Part shown: positions 16,324 through 24,939 of the stretch, piece after piece | How positions within the stretch are numbered: position 1 is the first letter of the stretch | Layout of the letters: each line of letters begins with the position of its first letter | DNA from: an uncultured Bacteroidales bacterium | GTDB taxonomy: Bacteria; Bacteroidota; Bacteroidia; Bacteroidales; Muribaculaceae | Length of the DNA: 35,106 bases | Assembly: GCA_949123685.1 (NCBI GenBank) | Contig: CASBHZ010000027.1 | Span: forward strand, 1 to 35,106 | Direction of reading: 5' to 3' | Notes under the pieces: model-generated | The model's database searches: none | The model's input: only the letters and a program-made list of their open reading frames with translations | Told to the model about the DNA's origin: nothing | Translations under genes and position numbers: made by a program

Positions 16324-16510
16324 TAAGTAAGTAATAAAAATTAATCGATATATGTAAGTAATGAAATCTTGCACTATAAAACTTGTTCTTTTTGGCTGTT
16401 TTTACCTTGTAATTCAGTCGCATATATTTATATGCTCCTTCATTACGCAGCAAAAACATCTCAAAAATAACGGCGTTTTTATAAGTGCATTAATTTTTCT
16501 TACTTACTTA
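16324..16510 (+). repeat. 187-base inverted-repeat element in the efp leader
   Basis: A left arm (16324-16345) and right arm (16489-16510) are 22-base inverted repeats with a single mismatch, beginning TAAGTAAGTAA and ending TTACTTACTTA. The interior is 143 bases, contains a perfect hairpin GCATATA-TT-TATATGC (16420-16435) and a third GTAAGTAAT copy at 16354-16362. In RNA the arms would close a long stem at the 5' end of the efp message. The TA at each outer end could also mark a small miniature transposon. It may instead be a structured leader. Confidence 0.6.
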
Positions 16511-16531
16511 ATTGAAAATAGTAATAAATAA
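16361..16531 (+). CDS. Candidate 56-residue hydrophobic leader ORF (doubtful)
   Basis: An open frame starts MKSCTIKLVLFGCFYLVIQS, continues through two hydrophobic stretches (about 7-28 and 39-50) and ends IENSNK before a TAA, 18 bases upstream of efp. It spans most of the inverted-repeat element, and its end is encoded by the right arm. The region is very AT-rich, where such frames arise by chance and look hydrophobic. I recognise no homology. It is listed because it fills the only long gap and could be a leader peptide. Confidence 0.2.
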   Translation: MKSCTIKLVLFGCFYLVIQSHIFICSFITQQKHLKNNGVFISALIFLTYLIENSNK

Positions 16532-16549
16532 TATAAGACATTTAAACTT

Positions 16550-17116
16550 ATGATGAACGCTCAGGACATCAAGAACGGCACCTGCATCCGTCTCGACGGC
16601 CGTCTCTATTTCTGCGTGGAGTTCCTTCACGTAAAGCCCGGAAAGGGAAACACATTCATGCGTACGAAGCTTAAAGACGTGGTTGACGGCCGCGTGCTTG
16701 AGCGTCGTTTCAATATTGGTGAGAAACTTGAAGATGTTCGTGTTGAGCGTCGTCCTTATCAGTATCTTTATGCTGACGGTGAGGATGATATCTTCATGAA
16801 CAATGAGACTTTTGAGCAGATTCCTATCAGCAAAGAGCTCGTTACCGGTGCGGCATTCATGAAGGAGGGTGACACGGTTGAGGTTGTAAGTGATGCTTCT
16901 ACAAACACAGTGCTTTATGCCGAGATGCCTATGAAGACTGTCCTCAAGATTACTTATACAGAACCCGGACTCAAAGGCGATACGGCAACAAATACGCTCA
17001 AGCCCGCAACTGTGGAGACAGGTGCAACTGTTAAGGTTCCCTTGTTTATCGGCGAAGGCGAGCTTATCGAGGTTGATACACGCGACGGAAGCTATGTTAG
17101 CCGTGTAAAGGCATAA
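16550..17116 (+). CDS. efp: Translation elongation factor P
   Basis: EF-P relieves ribosome stalling at polyproline stretches. The 188-residue protein has the three OB-type domains of the family, with the domain I loop VKPGKGNTF placing Lys32 at the tip that enters the peptidyl-transferase centre, and the C-terminal signature [23 protein letters not shown] with GSYVSRVKA. Met1 and Met2 are adjacent, so the true start may be 16553. It is followed after 20 bases by the glycosyltransferase gene. No modification enzyme is seen in the window. Confidence 0.97.
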   Translation: MMNAQDIKNGTCIRLDGRLYFCVEFLHVKPGKGNTFMRTKLKDVVDGRVLERRFNIGEKLEDVRVERRPYQYLYADGEDDIFMNNETFEQIPISKELVTGAAFMKEGDTVEVVSDASTNTVLYAEMPMKTVLKITYTEPGLKGDTATNTLKPATVETGATVKVPLFIGEGELIEVDTRDGSYVSRVKA

Positions 17117-17136
17117 ATCCCTGAAATAAAATATTT

Positions 17137-18156
17137 ATGAAAGAGGCTAAGGAGATTCTGTTTTCCATAATAGTGCCTGTATATAACAGGCGTGATGAAG
17201 TTGCTGACTTGCTCCGAAGTCTCGAGAGCCAGACCGATCGCGGTTTTGAAATAATTCTTGTTGAGGATGGCTCTACGCAACCTGCCCTTCCGGATGGAAA
17301 AGGTCCGGACGGTCTCAGGTTAAAATATTTCCAGAAATCGAACGAAGGGCGAAGCATCGCCCGGAACTATGGTATTGCCGGAGCCGATGGAGACTATTTT
17401 GTCTTTGTCGACTCCGATTGCATTTTACCTCCATGTTATATAGCTGAATTGCGAAACAGCCTCTCAGTTAATCCTGTTGATTGTTTCGGAGGTCCGGATG
17501 CCGCTCATGATTCTTTTTCCGATACCCAGAAAGCAATAAATTATGCAATGACCGCTTTCCTGACTACCGGTGGAATACGCGGAGGCAAGGTGTCGATGGA
17601 GAAATTCACTCCCCGCACATTCAATATGGGATTTTCAAGGGAAGTGTTCGAGAAAGTGGGCGGATTCAGGGAGATGTTCAGCGAGGATATTGACATGAGC
17701 ACGCGTATCAGGAATGCAGGGTTCAGTATCACTCTTTTTCCGGATGTGTATGTTTATCACAAAAGGCGTGTGGACATGAAGAAATTCTGGAAACAGGTTC
17801 ATGTTTTCGGCATGTCCCGTATCACTCTGGAATTGCTTTATCCCGGTTCTATGAAACTGGTGCATTGGCTACCTGCAGTTTTCACTGTCGGCGCGGCTTC
17901 GCTCATTATAGGATCATTCTTTTGGACATGGCTTCTGCTGCCATTAGTGTTATACATAATTGCATTGTGGATTGGCGGATTGTTGGCTACAAAGAGTATT
18001 AAAATAGCAACTATGGGTGTCGGTGCCGCCATGGTTCAGCTTACCGGTTACGGGACAGGATTCCTGAAAGCATACGTATCAAAAATAATACTTGGTAAGG
18101 GACGTGACTTAGCTAAAGAGGTCGAGATAAGGAAAGGCAGCAATGAAGGACTCTGA
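17137..18156 (+). CDS. Membrane-associated family 2 glycosyltransferase
   Basis: The 339-residue protein has a GT-A domain with SIIVPVYNRRDE (10-21), LVEDGST (41-47), the DXD-type metal site VFVDSDC and the downstream acceptor-region motif SEDIDMSTRIRNAGF. Three hydrophobic segments near residues 245-310 anchor it to the inner membrane. These enzymes transfer sugars to lipid or polysaccharide acceptors; the substrate cannot be deduced. It sits between efp and radC, overlapping radC by 14 bases, so an efp-GT-radC transcript is likely. Confidence 0.9.
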   Translation: MKEAKEILFSIIVPVYNRRDEVADLLRSLESQTDRGFEIILVEDGSTQPALPDGKGPDGLRLKYFQKSNEGRSIARNYGIAGADGDYFVFVDSDCILPPCYIAELRNSLSVNPVDCFGGPDAAHDSFSDTQKAINYAMTAFLTTGGIRGGKVSMEKFTPRTFNMGFSREVFEKVGGFREMFSEDIDMSTRIRNAGFSITLFPDVYVYHKRRVDMKKFWKQVHVFGMSRITLELLYPGSMKLVHWLPAVFTVGAASLIIGSFFWTWLLLPLVLYIIALWIGGLLATKSIKIATMGVGAAMVQLTGYGTGFLKAYVSKIILGKGRDLAKEVEIRKGSNEGL

Positions 18157-18859
18157 TCGCCATTCTGAAGAAATCAGGATCAAGACTGTTAAAGACATGG
18201 ATCCGGACGATCAGCCGCGTGAACGCGCTCTGAAATACGGATGCAAAGTGTTGCCGACTGCCGACCTTTGGGCGATAATATTGCGTACAGGACTTCCCGG
18301 CAAGCCTATCACGGAGATGTGTCGTGACCTTATGCGCTCTTGTGATGGCAAGCTGTTTAATCTCGAGAGGATGGAACGGGAGCGTTTCATGAAGGTTAAG
18401 GGAATCGGCATAACAAAAGCATTGCAGATTGATGCTGTCATGGAGTTGATCAGGCGATATTGCAAAGAGACTGTGGGAAGCAGGATACAGATAACCAGGT
18501 CTGCCGATATATATGACGTGATGCGCCATGAAATTGGAAATCTACCTCATGAGGAGATCTGGACTTTATATCTAAATCGTAAGAATGAGATCATTTCGCG
18601 AGAAATGATTACCAAGGGAAGTTCTATAGCATCTGTCTTTGATCTTAAAAAAATATTGAAAGAGGCGTTGCTGCGTGATGCAGAAGCGTTAGTGCTGTGC
18701 CATAATCACCCATCCGGGAATTTACAGCCAAGTAAGCAGGACGATCATATAACAGCCAAAATGCGGGAAGGCTGCGGATCAATGGATATCCGTTTTCTTG
18801 ATCATGTGATTATTACAGCTTCCGGATTCTATTCCTATCAGGATGAATGCCGTCTTTAG
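18143..18859 (+). CDS. radC: RadC family JAB1/MPN-domain protein
   Basis: The 238-residue protein has an N-terminal helix-hairpin-helix region (LPTADLWAIILRTGLPGKPI and VKGIGITKALQIDAVMEL) and a C-terminal JAB/MPN domain with the metal motif HNHPSGNLQPSKQD. The family was named from an E. coli locus; a direct repair role is not established. Start at 18143 overlaps the glycosyltransferase by 14 bases. The gene is convergent with the GH3 gene, 27 bases apart, and no T-run terminator separates them. Confidence 0.93.
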   Translation: MKDSDRHSEEIRIKTVKDMDPDDQPRERALKYGCKVLPTADLWAIILRTGLPGKPITEMCRDLMRSCDGKLFNLERMERERFMKVKGIGITKALQIDAVMELIRRYCKETVGSRIQITRSADIYDVMRHEIGNLPHEEIWTLYLNRKNEIISREMITKGSSIASVFDLKKILKEALLRDAEALVLCHNHPSGNLQPSKQDDHITAKMREGCGSMDIRFLDHVIITASGFYSYQDECRL

Positions 18860-18866
18860 AAGTCGT

Positions 18867-18878
18867 TAAACAGTTTCT
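18867..18878 (-). repeat. 3'-end motif AGAAACTGTTTA, copy between radC and the GH3 gene
   Basis: The exact 12-base core lies eight bases after the GH3 stop codon on the minus strand and eight bases past the radC stop. A small palindrome GAAATTTC separates it from the GH3 stop. Confidence 0.6.
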
Positions 18879-18886
18879 GAAATTTC

Positions 18887-20098
18887 TTAGTTTTCTTGCA
18901 GTAGCAGCAGGCGTATGCTGTCGGTTTCAGGAGAATGTAGGTCTTGGGTTATGCTGTCGTTTAGGCTGTTCTCAGGTTTGAATCCCATTTTAAGAAGGAA
19001 TTTTTTGAAAAGTATCCGGCGTAGGTGAATATCTATGTCGTTTTCTATTATGTCACCATGTTCAAGCGCAGCGAGGATATTATTAATTTCTTTTTGTGTG
19101 TCAGCAGGAGCGAGTATTATGTCTGCACCGGCATCTATAGCTTTGTCTGCACTATAACCTTCCGCACCGAGCATGTTCATTGCATCGGTCAGTATCAACC
19201 CGTCGAACCCGAGATCAGAACGCAAAAGGTCGTTTATTACCGGACGGGAGACTGCTGCCGGAAGCATGTCCGGGTCTATTGCCGGGAAAGCAAGGTGACC
19301 TATCATTATTCCGGATAATTGTTGCTCTATGTATCTGCGGAATGGCATGAGATCGATACTGTCGAGACTTTGGAGGCTTCTCTCAATATTTGCCTTGACA
19401 TGGTGGCTATTCTCGCGGGCGGCACCATGACCCGGAAAATGCTTGGCAACGCTCATCACGTTTCCACTTTCTATTCCACGTGCATAAGCTATGGATAACT
19501 GAGATACCCTCTCCGGGTCGTTCCCGAAAGAGCGGCGCCCGATGTAGGTCCCTTCCGAAGTAATGTCGAGCACCGGACCGAGAATCATATTTATGCCTAT
19601 CCTGCGGCATTCCCGTGCCAACTCTCTGCCATATTCATAAAGGATTTCTTCGTCAACGTCTTCCGATATTCTGGAATTTACCGGAAACCGGGGGGCATCT
19701 TTCAGACGCATTGCCAATCCCCATTCCGCATCGATCGCAATGAAGGGGGGCGTGTCGGACCATCGCGCCATGGAATCGGCTATGATCGCCGCAGATCTTG
19801 AATCTCCTTTCAGCAGGATAACCCCTCCGACCCCCATCTGTGCATATTCCTTGACTTTGGCAATCGTATATGGATCAGAGGAAGCATATATAGCCGGCAT
19901 AAAAAGCTGCGCCGCTTTCTGTTCCAAGGTCATTATCCGGATTACAGAATCGGCGCAGCTGTAAGCGCTATCCGTCAGGTCGCTTTTCTCAACAACTTGC
20001 CGATTTTCTTGTTTTGATTCCTGCCGTTTCGGTGTGCATCCACTCCCCGAAAGGAGCAGAAACGCTATTACCGATACTGCGAAACCTAAACTTTTCAT
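18887..20098 (-). CDS. Glycoside hydrolase family 3 lipoprotein (NagZ-like) with altered dyad
   Basis: The 403-residue protein has a signal and likely lipid Cys21 (SGSGC) followed by a GH3 N-terminal barrel. KHFPGHG (219-225) and nucleophile-type LTDAMNM (Asp305) are those of beta-N-acetylglucosaminidases that act on muropeptides. In that group an Asp-x-His dyad follows the HFPGHG motif; here the sequence is Asn230-Ser-His232, confirmed at codon level (AAT). Activity may therefore differ. It is cotranscribed with the 5'-nucleotidase, one base apart. A cell-wall recycling or glycan role is inferred. Confidence 0.9.
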   Translation of the reverse strand: MKSLGFAVSVIAFLLLSGSGCTPKRQESKQENRQVVEKSDLTDSAYSCADSVIRIMTLEQKAAQLFMPAIYASSDPYTIAKVKEYAQMGVGGVILLKGDSRSAAIIADSMARWSDTPPFIAIDAEWGLAMRLKDAPRFPVNSRISEDVDEEILYEYGRELARECRRIGINMILGPVLDITSEGTYIGRRSFGNDPERVSQLSIAYARGIESGNVMSVAKHFPGHGAARENSHHVKANIERSLQSLDSIDLMPFRRYIEQQLSGIMIGHLAFPAIDPDMLPAAVSRPVINDLLRSDLGFDGLILTDAMNMLGAEGYSADKAIDAGADIILAPADTQKEINNILAALEHGDIIENDIDIHLRRILFKKFLLKMGFKPENSLNDSITQDLHSPETDSIRLLLLQEN

Positions 20099-20099
20099 G

Positions 20100-21686
20100 C
20101 TACATCATTGCTTCGGATTGGTCTATTTCGATTTCAACATCTTCAACGAAACGTTTGTTCGGGTCGGAACTTATAGGCACGCCAAGCGATGTCAGATGGT
20201 GGATATAGCGCAATACTTCTGCACTCATTTCCTTATTGTCGCGCCATATTTCGCGGTTGTTTGCCATTGTTACCAAATCGTCGTTGCCCTGTGCCACATA
20301 GTCTATGGTCACAACCGTATATATCTTGTCAGGATCCATTTCTTTGTCATTGATGACCACGTGCATGAGCTTGCCATTGCCATCAGTGACTACGCGGACA
20401 TTACCGCTTATCGCCTCTCCACCTTTTTGTGCTGCAATGCGTAGAGCATCAATGATATCCTTCCCTTTGATCTCGATGATTGTCATGTGGTTGGAGAATG
20501 GGAATGTAGATAATATCTCCCCTTCGGTCACGGGACCCTTTTTCATGGGTTGCCTTATCCCTCCGACATTCATCATCGACATGTCGATTTCCGGAAAATC
20601 ATTACCTTGAGCCTTTATGCTGTCTGCAACGAGTCTTCCGAGCCACATGCCGAAATCAGCCGTCCAGTTGGCATATGCTCCGTTCCGGTCGTAGTTTACC
20701 ATATCCTGGACGCACCATCCTATGATGTTGGAGTTTACGGAATCAACTTTATGTTTGAAAGGAGCCAGAAATTCCTTGATGTTATTATCATATGATTCCG
20801 GTGAGAAGCGGTCTGTCACGGGTATATATTCATATTCGAAATCATGATCTTCAATGTCGTCAAGATCTATCTTTATATATCCTACGTTACGTCCGTATTT
20901 GCCTGTTTGTGTCACGAGAACAGGTTTGCCGACAGCATTATTAATCCAGTACGGAGTCTTGTCGGGTGAAGACGGATTTAAGAAAGTATGAGAGTGCCCG
21001 CCGATAATGATATCTATATCGCGGCTTTGTCTTGCAAGTTCCATGTCTGATGCTTTTCCGGGGATAGCCTCATAACCGATATGCGTTACCGCAACTACGA
21101 GATCGCATTTTTTTTGCTTGCGGAGCATGGCGGCAGTGCTGTTTGCTGTCTTAATGGCATCAAGATACTTCATGCCTTCGTAATTCTCTTTGGAGATAAG
21201 GCTTGCGGGGTCTACATTTATTCCGATAAATCCGATTTTCTTTTTACCTACTTTCTTTATGACGTATGGCTTGAATATGCCATCGGCGGCAGTGCCCTTG
21301 AAGTCGTAGTTTGCCGATAGCCTTGATGCCTTTACATCTTTCCAGTGGGAGGCAAGCTCGTCGAGTCCATTGTCAAACTCATGATTGCCGAGGATGCGGA
21401 TGTCATAATTCATCATGTTGAATATAGGGTATTCAACATCGCCTTTAAAATACTTAAAATACAAGGTGCCCTGCACCATGTCGCCGGCGTCCACAAGGAG
21501 GACATTCTTTTCGGCACGGCGCACGGAATCTATTATCGCCTTACGGGGGAGTATGCCTCCCTGTCCGTTGTTGTCAAAATCTATATTGGAATGGGTATCG
21601 TTGGTCGTGAGGATCACAAGGTTTTCTGCGGAAGACGCGAATATGCCTGCCGTCAGAAGGAAGAGTGATATAAAGGCTTTCTTCAT
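20100..21686 (-). CDS. Periplasmic 5'-nucleotidase/metallophosphoesterase (UshA-like)
   Basis: The 528-residue protein has a signal peptide (about 1-20), an N-terminal calcineurin-type phosphoesterase domain with TTNDTHSN (27-34), VDAGDMVQG, GNHEFDNG and GGHSHT, and a C-terminal 5'-nucleotidase domain (from about 300) with MNVGGIR and FPFSNHMTI. Both domains are in one chain, as in UshA. It probably removes phosphate from extracellular nucleotides. The start at 21686 is close to an imperfect -7 box TAAATTTC (21695-21702, minus). The stop is one base from the GH3 start, indicating an operon. Confidence 0.93.
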   Translation of the reverse strand: MKKAFISLFLLTAGIFASSAENLVILTTNDTHSNIDFDNNGQGGILPRKAIIDSVRRAEKNVLLVDAGDMVQGTLYFKYFKGDVEYPIFNMMNYDIRILGNHEFDNGLDELASHWKDVKASRLSANYDFKGTAADGIFKPYVIKKVGKKKIGFIGINVDPASLISKENYEGMKYLDAIKTANSTAAMLRKQKKCDLVVAVTHIGYEAIPGKASDMELARQSRDIDIIIGGHSHTFLNPSSPDKTPYWINNAVGKPVLVTQTGKYGRNVGYIKIDLDDIEDHDFEYEYIPVTDRFSPESYDNNIKEFLAPFKHKVDSVNSNIIGWCVQDMVNYDRNGAYANWTADFGMWLGRLVADSIKAQGNDFPEIDMSMMNVGGIRQPMKKGPVTEGEILSTFPFSNHMTIIEIKGKDIIDALRIAAQKGGEAISGNVRVVTDGNGKLMHVVINDKEMDPDKIYTVVTIDYVAQGNDDLVTMANNREIWRDNKEMSAEVLRYIHHLTSLGVPISSDPNKRFVEDVEIEIDQSEAMM

Positions 21687-21713
21687 AGTATTTTGAAATT
21701 TATGGCTTCACTT

Positions 21714-21791
21714 AATATTTAGGGTCTTTAGGGTCTTTAAAGTCTTTAAGGTCTTTAAGGACTTTTAGAGACCTTAAAGACCTTAAATATT
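21714..21791 (-). repeat. Tandem 9-mer array folding back on itself, after gpmI
   Basis: Four direct nine-base units of the type GGGTCTTTA/AGGTCTTTA (21722-21757) are followed by an inverted set (AGACC-TTAAAGACC-TTAAATATT). The outer 23 bases on each side pair except for two G-T positions. It starts 20 bases past the gpmI stop and ends just before the nucleotidase leader. It may act as a gpmI terminator or attenuator; copy number is likely to vary between strains. Confidence 0.65.
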
Positions 21792-21810
21792 ATTGAATCA
21801 AATCCTTGGT

Positions 21811-23322
21811 TTAAAATGAGATCAGGTCTTCTCCGGTCATGTCTTTAGGCTGGGGAAGTTCCATCAGTTTAAGAAGAGATGGAGCCACATCCGCCAGACG
21901 ACCGTCTTTCACTTTTGCATCCTTGTGAGATCCAATGTAGATGAATGGAACCGGATTGAGGGAGTGTGCGGTGTTGGGGGAGCCGTCTTCGTTGAGTGCA
22001 TGGTCGGCATTTCCGTGATCGGCGATGATGATGGTCTCATATCCATGAGCCTTTGCAGCTTCTACAACTTTCTCGACGCATGTATCGAGGGTCACCACCG
22101 CTTTTTCTATCGCTGAATAAACACCGGTGTGTCCGACCATATCACCGTTGGCAAAATTGACTACTATGAAATCATATTTCTCGCTGTCGATCTGCTCAAC
22201 AAGTTTCTCAGTTACTTCCGGTGCACTCATCTCCGGCTGGAGATCGTAAGTCGCCACTTTGGGTGATGGCACAAGGATGCGGTCTTCTCCGGAGAACGCC
22301 TCTTCTTTACCACCGTTGAAGAAGAATGTGACATGAGCATATTTCTCAGTCTCAGCGATATGAAGCTGTTTCTTACCTTGGTTGGATAGATATTCTCCCA
22401 AGGTGTCGGTTACATCGGATTTGGTGAAAAGTATGTGCACTCCCTTGAAAGAATCGTCATATGGAGTCATGCAGTAATACTGGAGGTCTGGAATCGGGTT
22501 CATTCCGCATTCCGAGTGCTGGGTGAGCACAGACGTAAGCTCTTTGGCGCGGTCATTGCGGTAGTTGAAGAATATAACTACATGTCCGGCTCCGATACGT
22601 CCGTCTACACGTTCGTTTACTATAGGTTTGATAAACTCATCCGTAACACCTTCGGCATATGATTCTTCCACAGCTTTGACCATGTTGTCGGCATGCTTGC
22701 CCTCTCCATATACGAGCAGGTTGTAGGCATCTTTGACACGCTCCCAGCGGTGATCGCGGTCCATTGCATAGTAACGTCCTATCACGCTGGCGATCGTTCC
22801 TGCGCTCTTGCTGCAATGATCCTGTATTTCCTGAAGGAATCCGGCACCGCTTCTGGGGTCTGTGTCGCGGCCGTCCATGAATGCATGTATGAACACTTTA
22901 TCAAGTCCGTAAGCCTTTGCCGTGTCGCAGAGGGCATAAAGATGACCTAAAGAAGAATGCACGCCTCCTGCAGATGCAAGTCCCATGAAGTGGATTGGAA
23001 CACCATTCTTTTGAGCATATGTGAAAGCGTTCTTGATTTCCGGATTTTCAGCGAAAGAACCGTCTGCAATGGCTCGGTTGATCTTCACAAGGTCTTGATA
23101 AACCACACGTCCGGCACCAATGTTGAGATGTCCCACTTCTGAATTGCCCATTTGCCCATCCGGCAATCCAACATTTTCACCGCTCGCCTGCAATTGAGAA
23201 TGGGGATACTCAGTCATGAGTCTGTCCATATACGGGGTGGGGGTGTTGAAAATGGCATCGTCCTTTTTATGGTCTCCGATACCGTATCCGTCAAGGATAA
23301 TCAGTAATGCTTTTTTAGACAT
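21811..23322 (-). CDS. gpmI: 2,3-bisphosphoglycerate-independent phosphoglycerate mutase
   Basis: GpmI interconverts 3- and 2-phosphoglycerate in glycolysis using two Mn ions. The 503-residue length is standard. The metal-site DGYG (11-14), catalytic Ser61 in [25 protein letters not shown] and the C-terminal IIADHGNAD with [11 protein letters not shown] are all present. It has its own promoter, which partly overlaps the rplS terminator, and is followed by the 9-mer array. Confidence 0.98.
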   Translation of the reverse strand: MSKKALLIILDGYGIGDHKKDDAIFNTPTPYMDRLMTEYPHSQLQASGENVGLPDGQMGNSEVGHLNIGAGRVVYQDLVKINRAIADGSFAENPEIKNAFTYAQKNGVPIHFMGLASAGGVHSSLGHLYALCDTAKAYGLDKVFIHAFMDGRDTDPRSGAGFLQEIQDHCSKSAGTIASVIGRYYAMDRDHRWERVKDAYNLLVYGEGKHADNMVKAVEESYAEGVTDEFIKPIVNERVDGRIGAGHVVIFFNYRNDRAKELTSVLTQHSECGMNPIPDLQYYCMTPYDDSFKGVHILFTKSDVTDTLGEYLSNQGKKQLHIAETEKYAHVTFFFNGGKEEAFSGEDRILVPSPKVATYDLQPEMSAPEVTEKLVEQIDSEKYDFIVVNFANGDMVGHTGVYSAIEKAVVTLDTCVEKVVEAAKAHGYETIIIADHGNADHALNEDGSPNTAHSLNPVPFIYIGSHKDAKVKDGRLADVAPSLLKLMELPQPKDMTGEDLISF

Positions 23323-23408
23323 GATATTTTGTTTTCTTTTTTATCTTGGTTATAAATCCGCAAGACCAATAGAAAAGCTTGGTTTAACGGTATTCATAAG
23401 TTATAACG

Positions 23409-23440
23409 CAAAATTAGCGATTTTTTCTCAAAATAACAAC
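23409..23440 (-). promoter_or_regulatory. Promoter for gpmI
   Basis: Minus-strand GTTG (23437-23440), a 20-base spacer and TAATTTTG (23409-23416) fit the consensus with one -33 change. The -33 box lies inside the rplS terminator hairpin. The leader is about 80 bases. Confidence 0.65.
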
Positions 23441-23463
23441 CCGCCCTTATAAGGACGGGTTGT
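23436..23463 (-). terminator. Terminator of rplS
   Basis: ACAACCCGTCCTT and AAGGGCGGGTTGT (minus-strand reading) pair with one mismatch around a two-base centre, followed by ATTTTG. It starts 37 bases after the rplS stop. Confidence 0.7.
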
Positions 23464-23500
23464 ATATTCTCTTTTCGTTTGAAAAACTAAAAATCTCTTA

Positions 23501-23860
23501 TTAGCTTTTCTTAACAAAGCGCTCTTTGATGCGTGCTTTCTTACCTGTAAGGTTGCGGAGGTAATAAAGTTTGGCACGGCGCACCTTGCCGTATTTCATA
23601 ACTGTGATTGACTCGATGAACGGAGACTCCATGGGGAAGATACGCTCTACGCCGATGCCGTCTGAAATCTTGCGGACAGTGAAACGTTTTTTGTCACCCT
23701 GACCGTTGATTTTGATAACTACACCGCGATACTGCTGGATACGCTCCTTGTTACCCTCTTTGATGCGGTATGCCACAGTTATTGTGTCACCGGGGCCGAA
23801 TGAGTCAAATTCTTTCTTGGGAGTGGCAAAAGCCTCCTCTGCAATTTTAATTAAATCCAT
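23501..23860 (-). CDS. rplS: 50S ribosomal protein L19
   Basis: L19 sits at the 30S-50S interface. The 119-residue product shows FGPGDTITVAYRIKEGNKERIQQYRG-type sequence (the family block around residues 20-47), GIGVERIFPMESPFIESI and the basic tail KARIKERFVKKS. Length is normal. It is monocistronic here, rather than joined to trmD and rimM as in many bacteria. A leader of about 125 bases precedes it. Confidence 0.98.
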   Translation of the reverse strand: MDLIKIAEEAFATPKKEFDSFGPGDTITVAYRIKEGNKERIQQYRGVVIKINGQGDKKRFTVRKISDGIGVERIFPMESPFIESITVMKYGKVRRAKLYYLRNLTGKKARIKERFVKKS

Positions 23861-23989
23861 TTTTGTTATGACGTTTAAATTATTTGCAATGTAAATAAGC
23901 TTCCTGTATGGGAGCGGGGGACTACCCCTTCTCTCTTCTTTGTGTAGAAGATATTATACCCGTCTTACCAGAGATTGCAAAACCGACTG

Positions 23990-24020
23990 CAAAATTACAA
24001 CTTATTTTTTAATTATGAAA
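23990..24020 (-). promoter_or_regulatory. Promoter for rplS
   Basis: TAATTTTG (23990-23997, minus) is a full -7 match; at the right distance upstream is TTTC (24017-24020), one base from TTTG. The roughly 125-base leader (23861-23985) contains a GGGG-TAGT-CCCC-type hairpin and a TCTTC/GAAGA hairpin. Confidence 0.6.
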
Positions 24021-24098
24021 GTTTTTTGTTAATTTCGCTCAGCAAAGTGATCGCATTGCAGAGGTGATCCAAATTTTAAAAGCTTCTTGATATTATAT

Positions 24099-24935
24099 AT
24101 GATTCCGTCAATCAATGTTGGAGGCAGGCTCATGTCTTTTGATATTCCCAAAGTCATGGGTATTGTAAATGTGACTCCGGACAGTTTTTATTCCGGTAGC
24201 CGTGCCTGTAGGGGGGAAGAGGTGGCAGACAAAGTGCTTGCCATGCGGGCTGAGGGTGTCGACATTATAGATGTAGGTGGTTATTCTTCACGTCCCGGTG
24301 CTGACGAGATATCGGCAGACGAGGAATATTCCCGTCTTTCAATTGGTCTTGAAGCTATCCGCAAAGTATTGCCGGAGGCGATCGTGTCGGTAGATACTTT
24401 CAGGGCGGATGTGGCAAGGAGATGCATGGAAGACTGGAATGTTGAAATCATAAATGATATAGGAGGAGGAGATCTTGATCCGGAAATGTGGGATACGGTG
24501 TCATCGTTTCCTGTAGCTTATGTGCTGATGCATATGCGTGGCAATCCTAAAACCATGGGTTGCTTGACAGATTATAAAGACGTTACGGCGGAAACCCTAT
24601 CGGACCTTGCATTCAAGGCATCGCAGTTGCGTGAAAAGGGAGTGGCGGATATTGTTATCGATCCGGGATTCGGTTTTGCAAAGACGTTGGAACAGAATTA
24701 TACTCTCCTTTCGGATCTCGATAAATTCCATATGATCGGATGCCCTGTGCTCGCAGGCATTTCAAGGAAGACAATGATCTGGAAACCGCTCGGTGTCACA
24801 CCTGAGAATGCCGGTAACGGCACTACGGTGTTGAATACTGTCGCACTCCTTAACGGCGCGGATATAATTCGTGTCCATGATGTGCGTCAAGCCGTGGAAG
24901 CTGTAAAGCTCGTTTCTCTATTAAACACTCATTAA
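24099..24935 (+). CDS. folP: Dihydropteroate synthase
   Basis: FolP condenses p-aminobenzoate with the pterin diphosphate in folate synthesis and is the sulfonamide target. The 278-residue protein has MGIVNVTPDSF (20-30), DVGGYSSRPGA, VSVDTFR, NDIGGG and DPGFGFAKT, all characteristic. I chose the ATG at 24099, because SINVGGRLMSFDIPK matches the usual N-terminus; a TTG at 24087 is also in frame. It is followed four bases later by cdaA, a pairing common in Bacteroidota. Confidence 0.96.
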   Translation: MIPSINVGGRLMSFDIPKVMGIVNVTPDSFYSGSRACRGEEVADKVLAMRAEGVDIIDVGGYSSRPGADEISADEEYSRLSIGLEAIRKVLPEAIVSVDTFRADVARRCMEDWNVEIINDIGGGDLDPEMWDTVSSFPVAYVLMHMRGNPKTMGCLTDYKDVTAETLSDLAFKASQLREKGVADIVIDPGFGFAKTLEQNYTLLSDLDKFHMIGCPVLAGISRKTMIWKPLGVTPENAGNGTTVLNTVALLNGADIIRVHDVRQAVEAVKLVSLLNTH

Positions 24936-24939
24936 AATT

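Noticed and set aside
21722..21757. Tandem 9-mers as a CRISPR array
   Set aside because: Units are nine bases with no spacers and no cas genes nearby.
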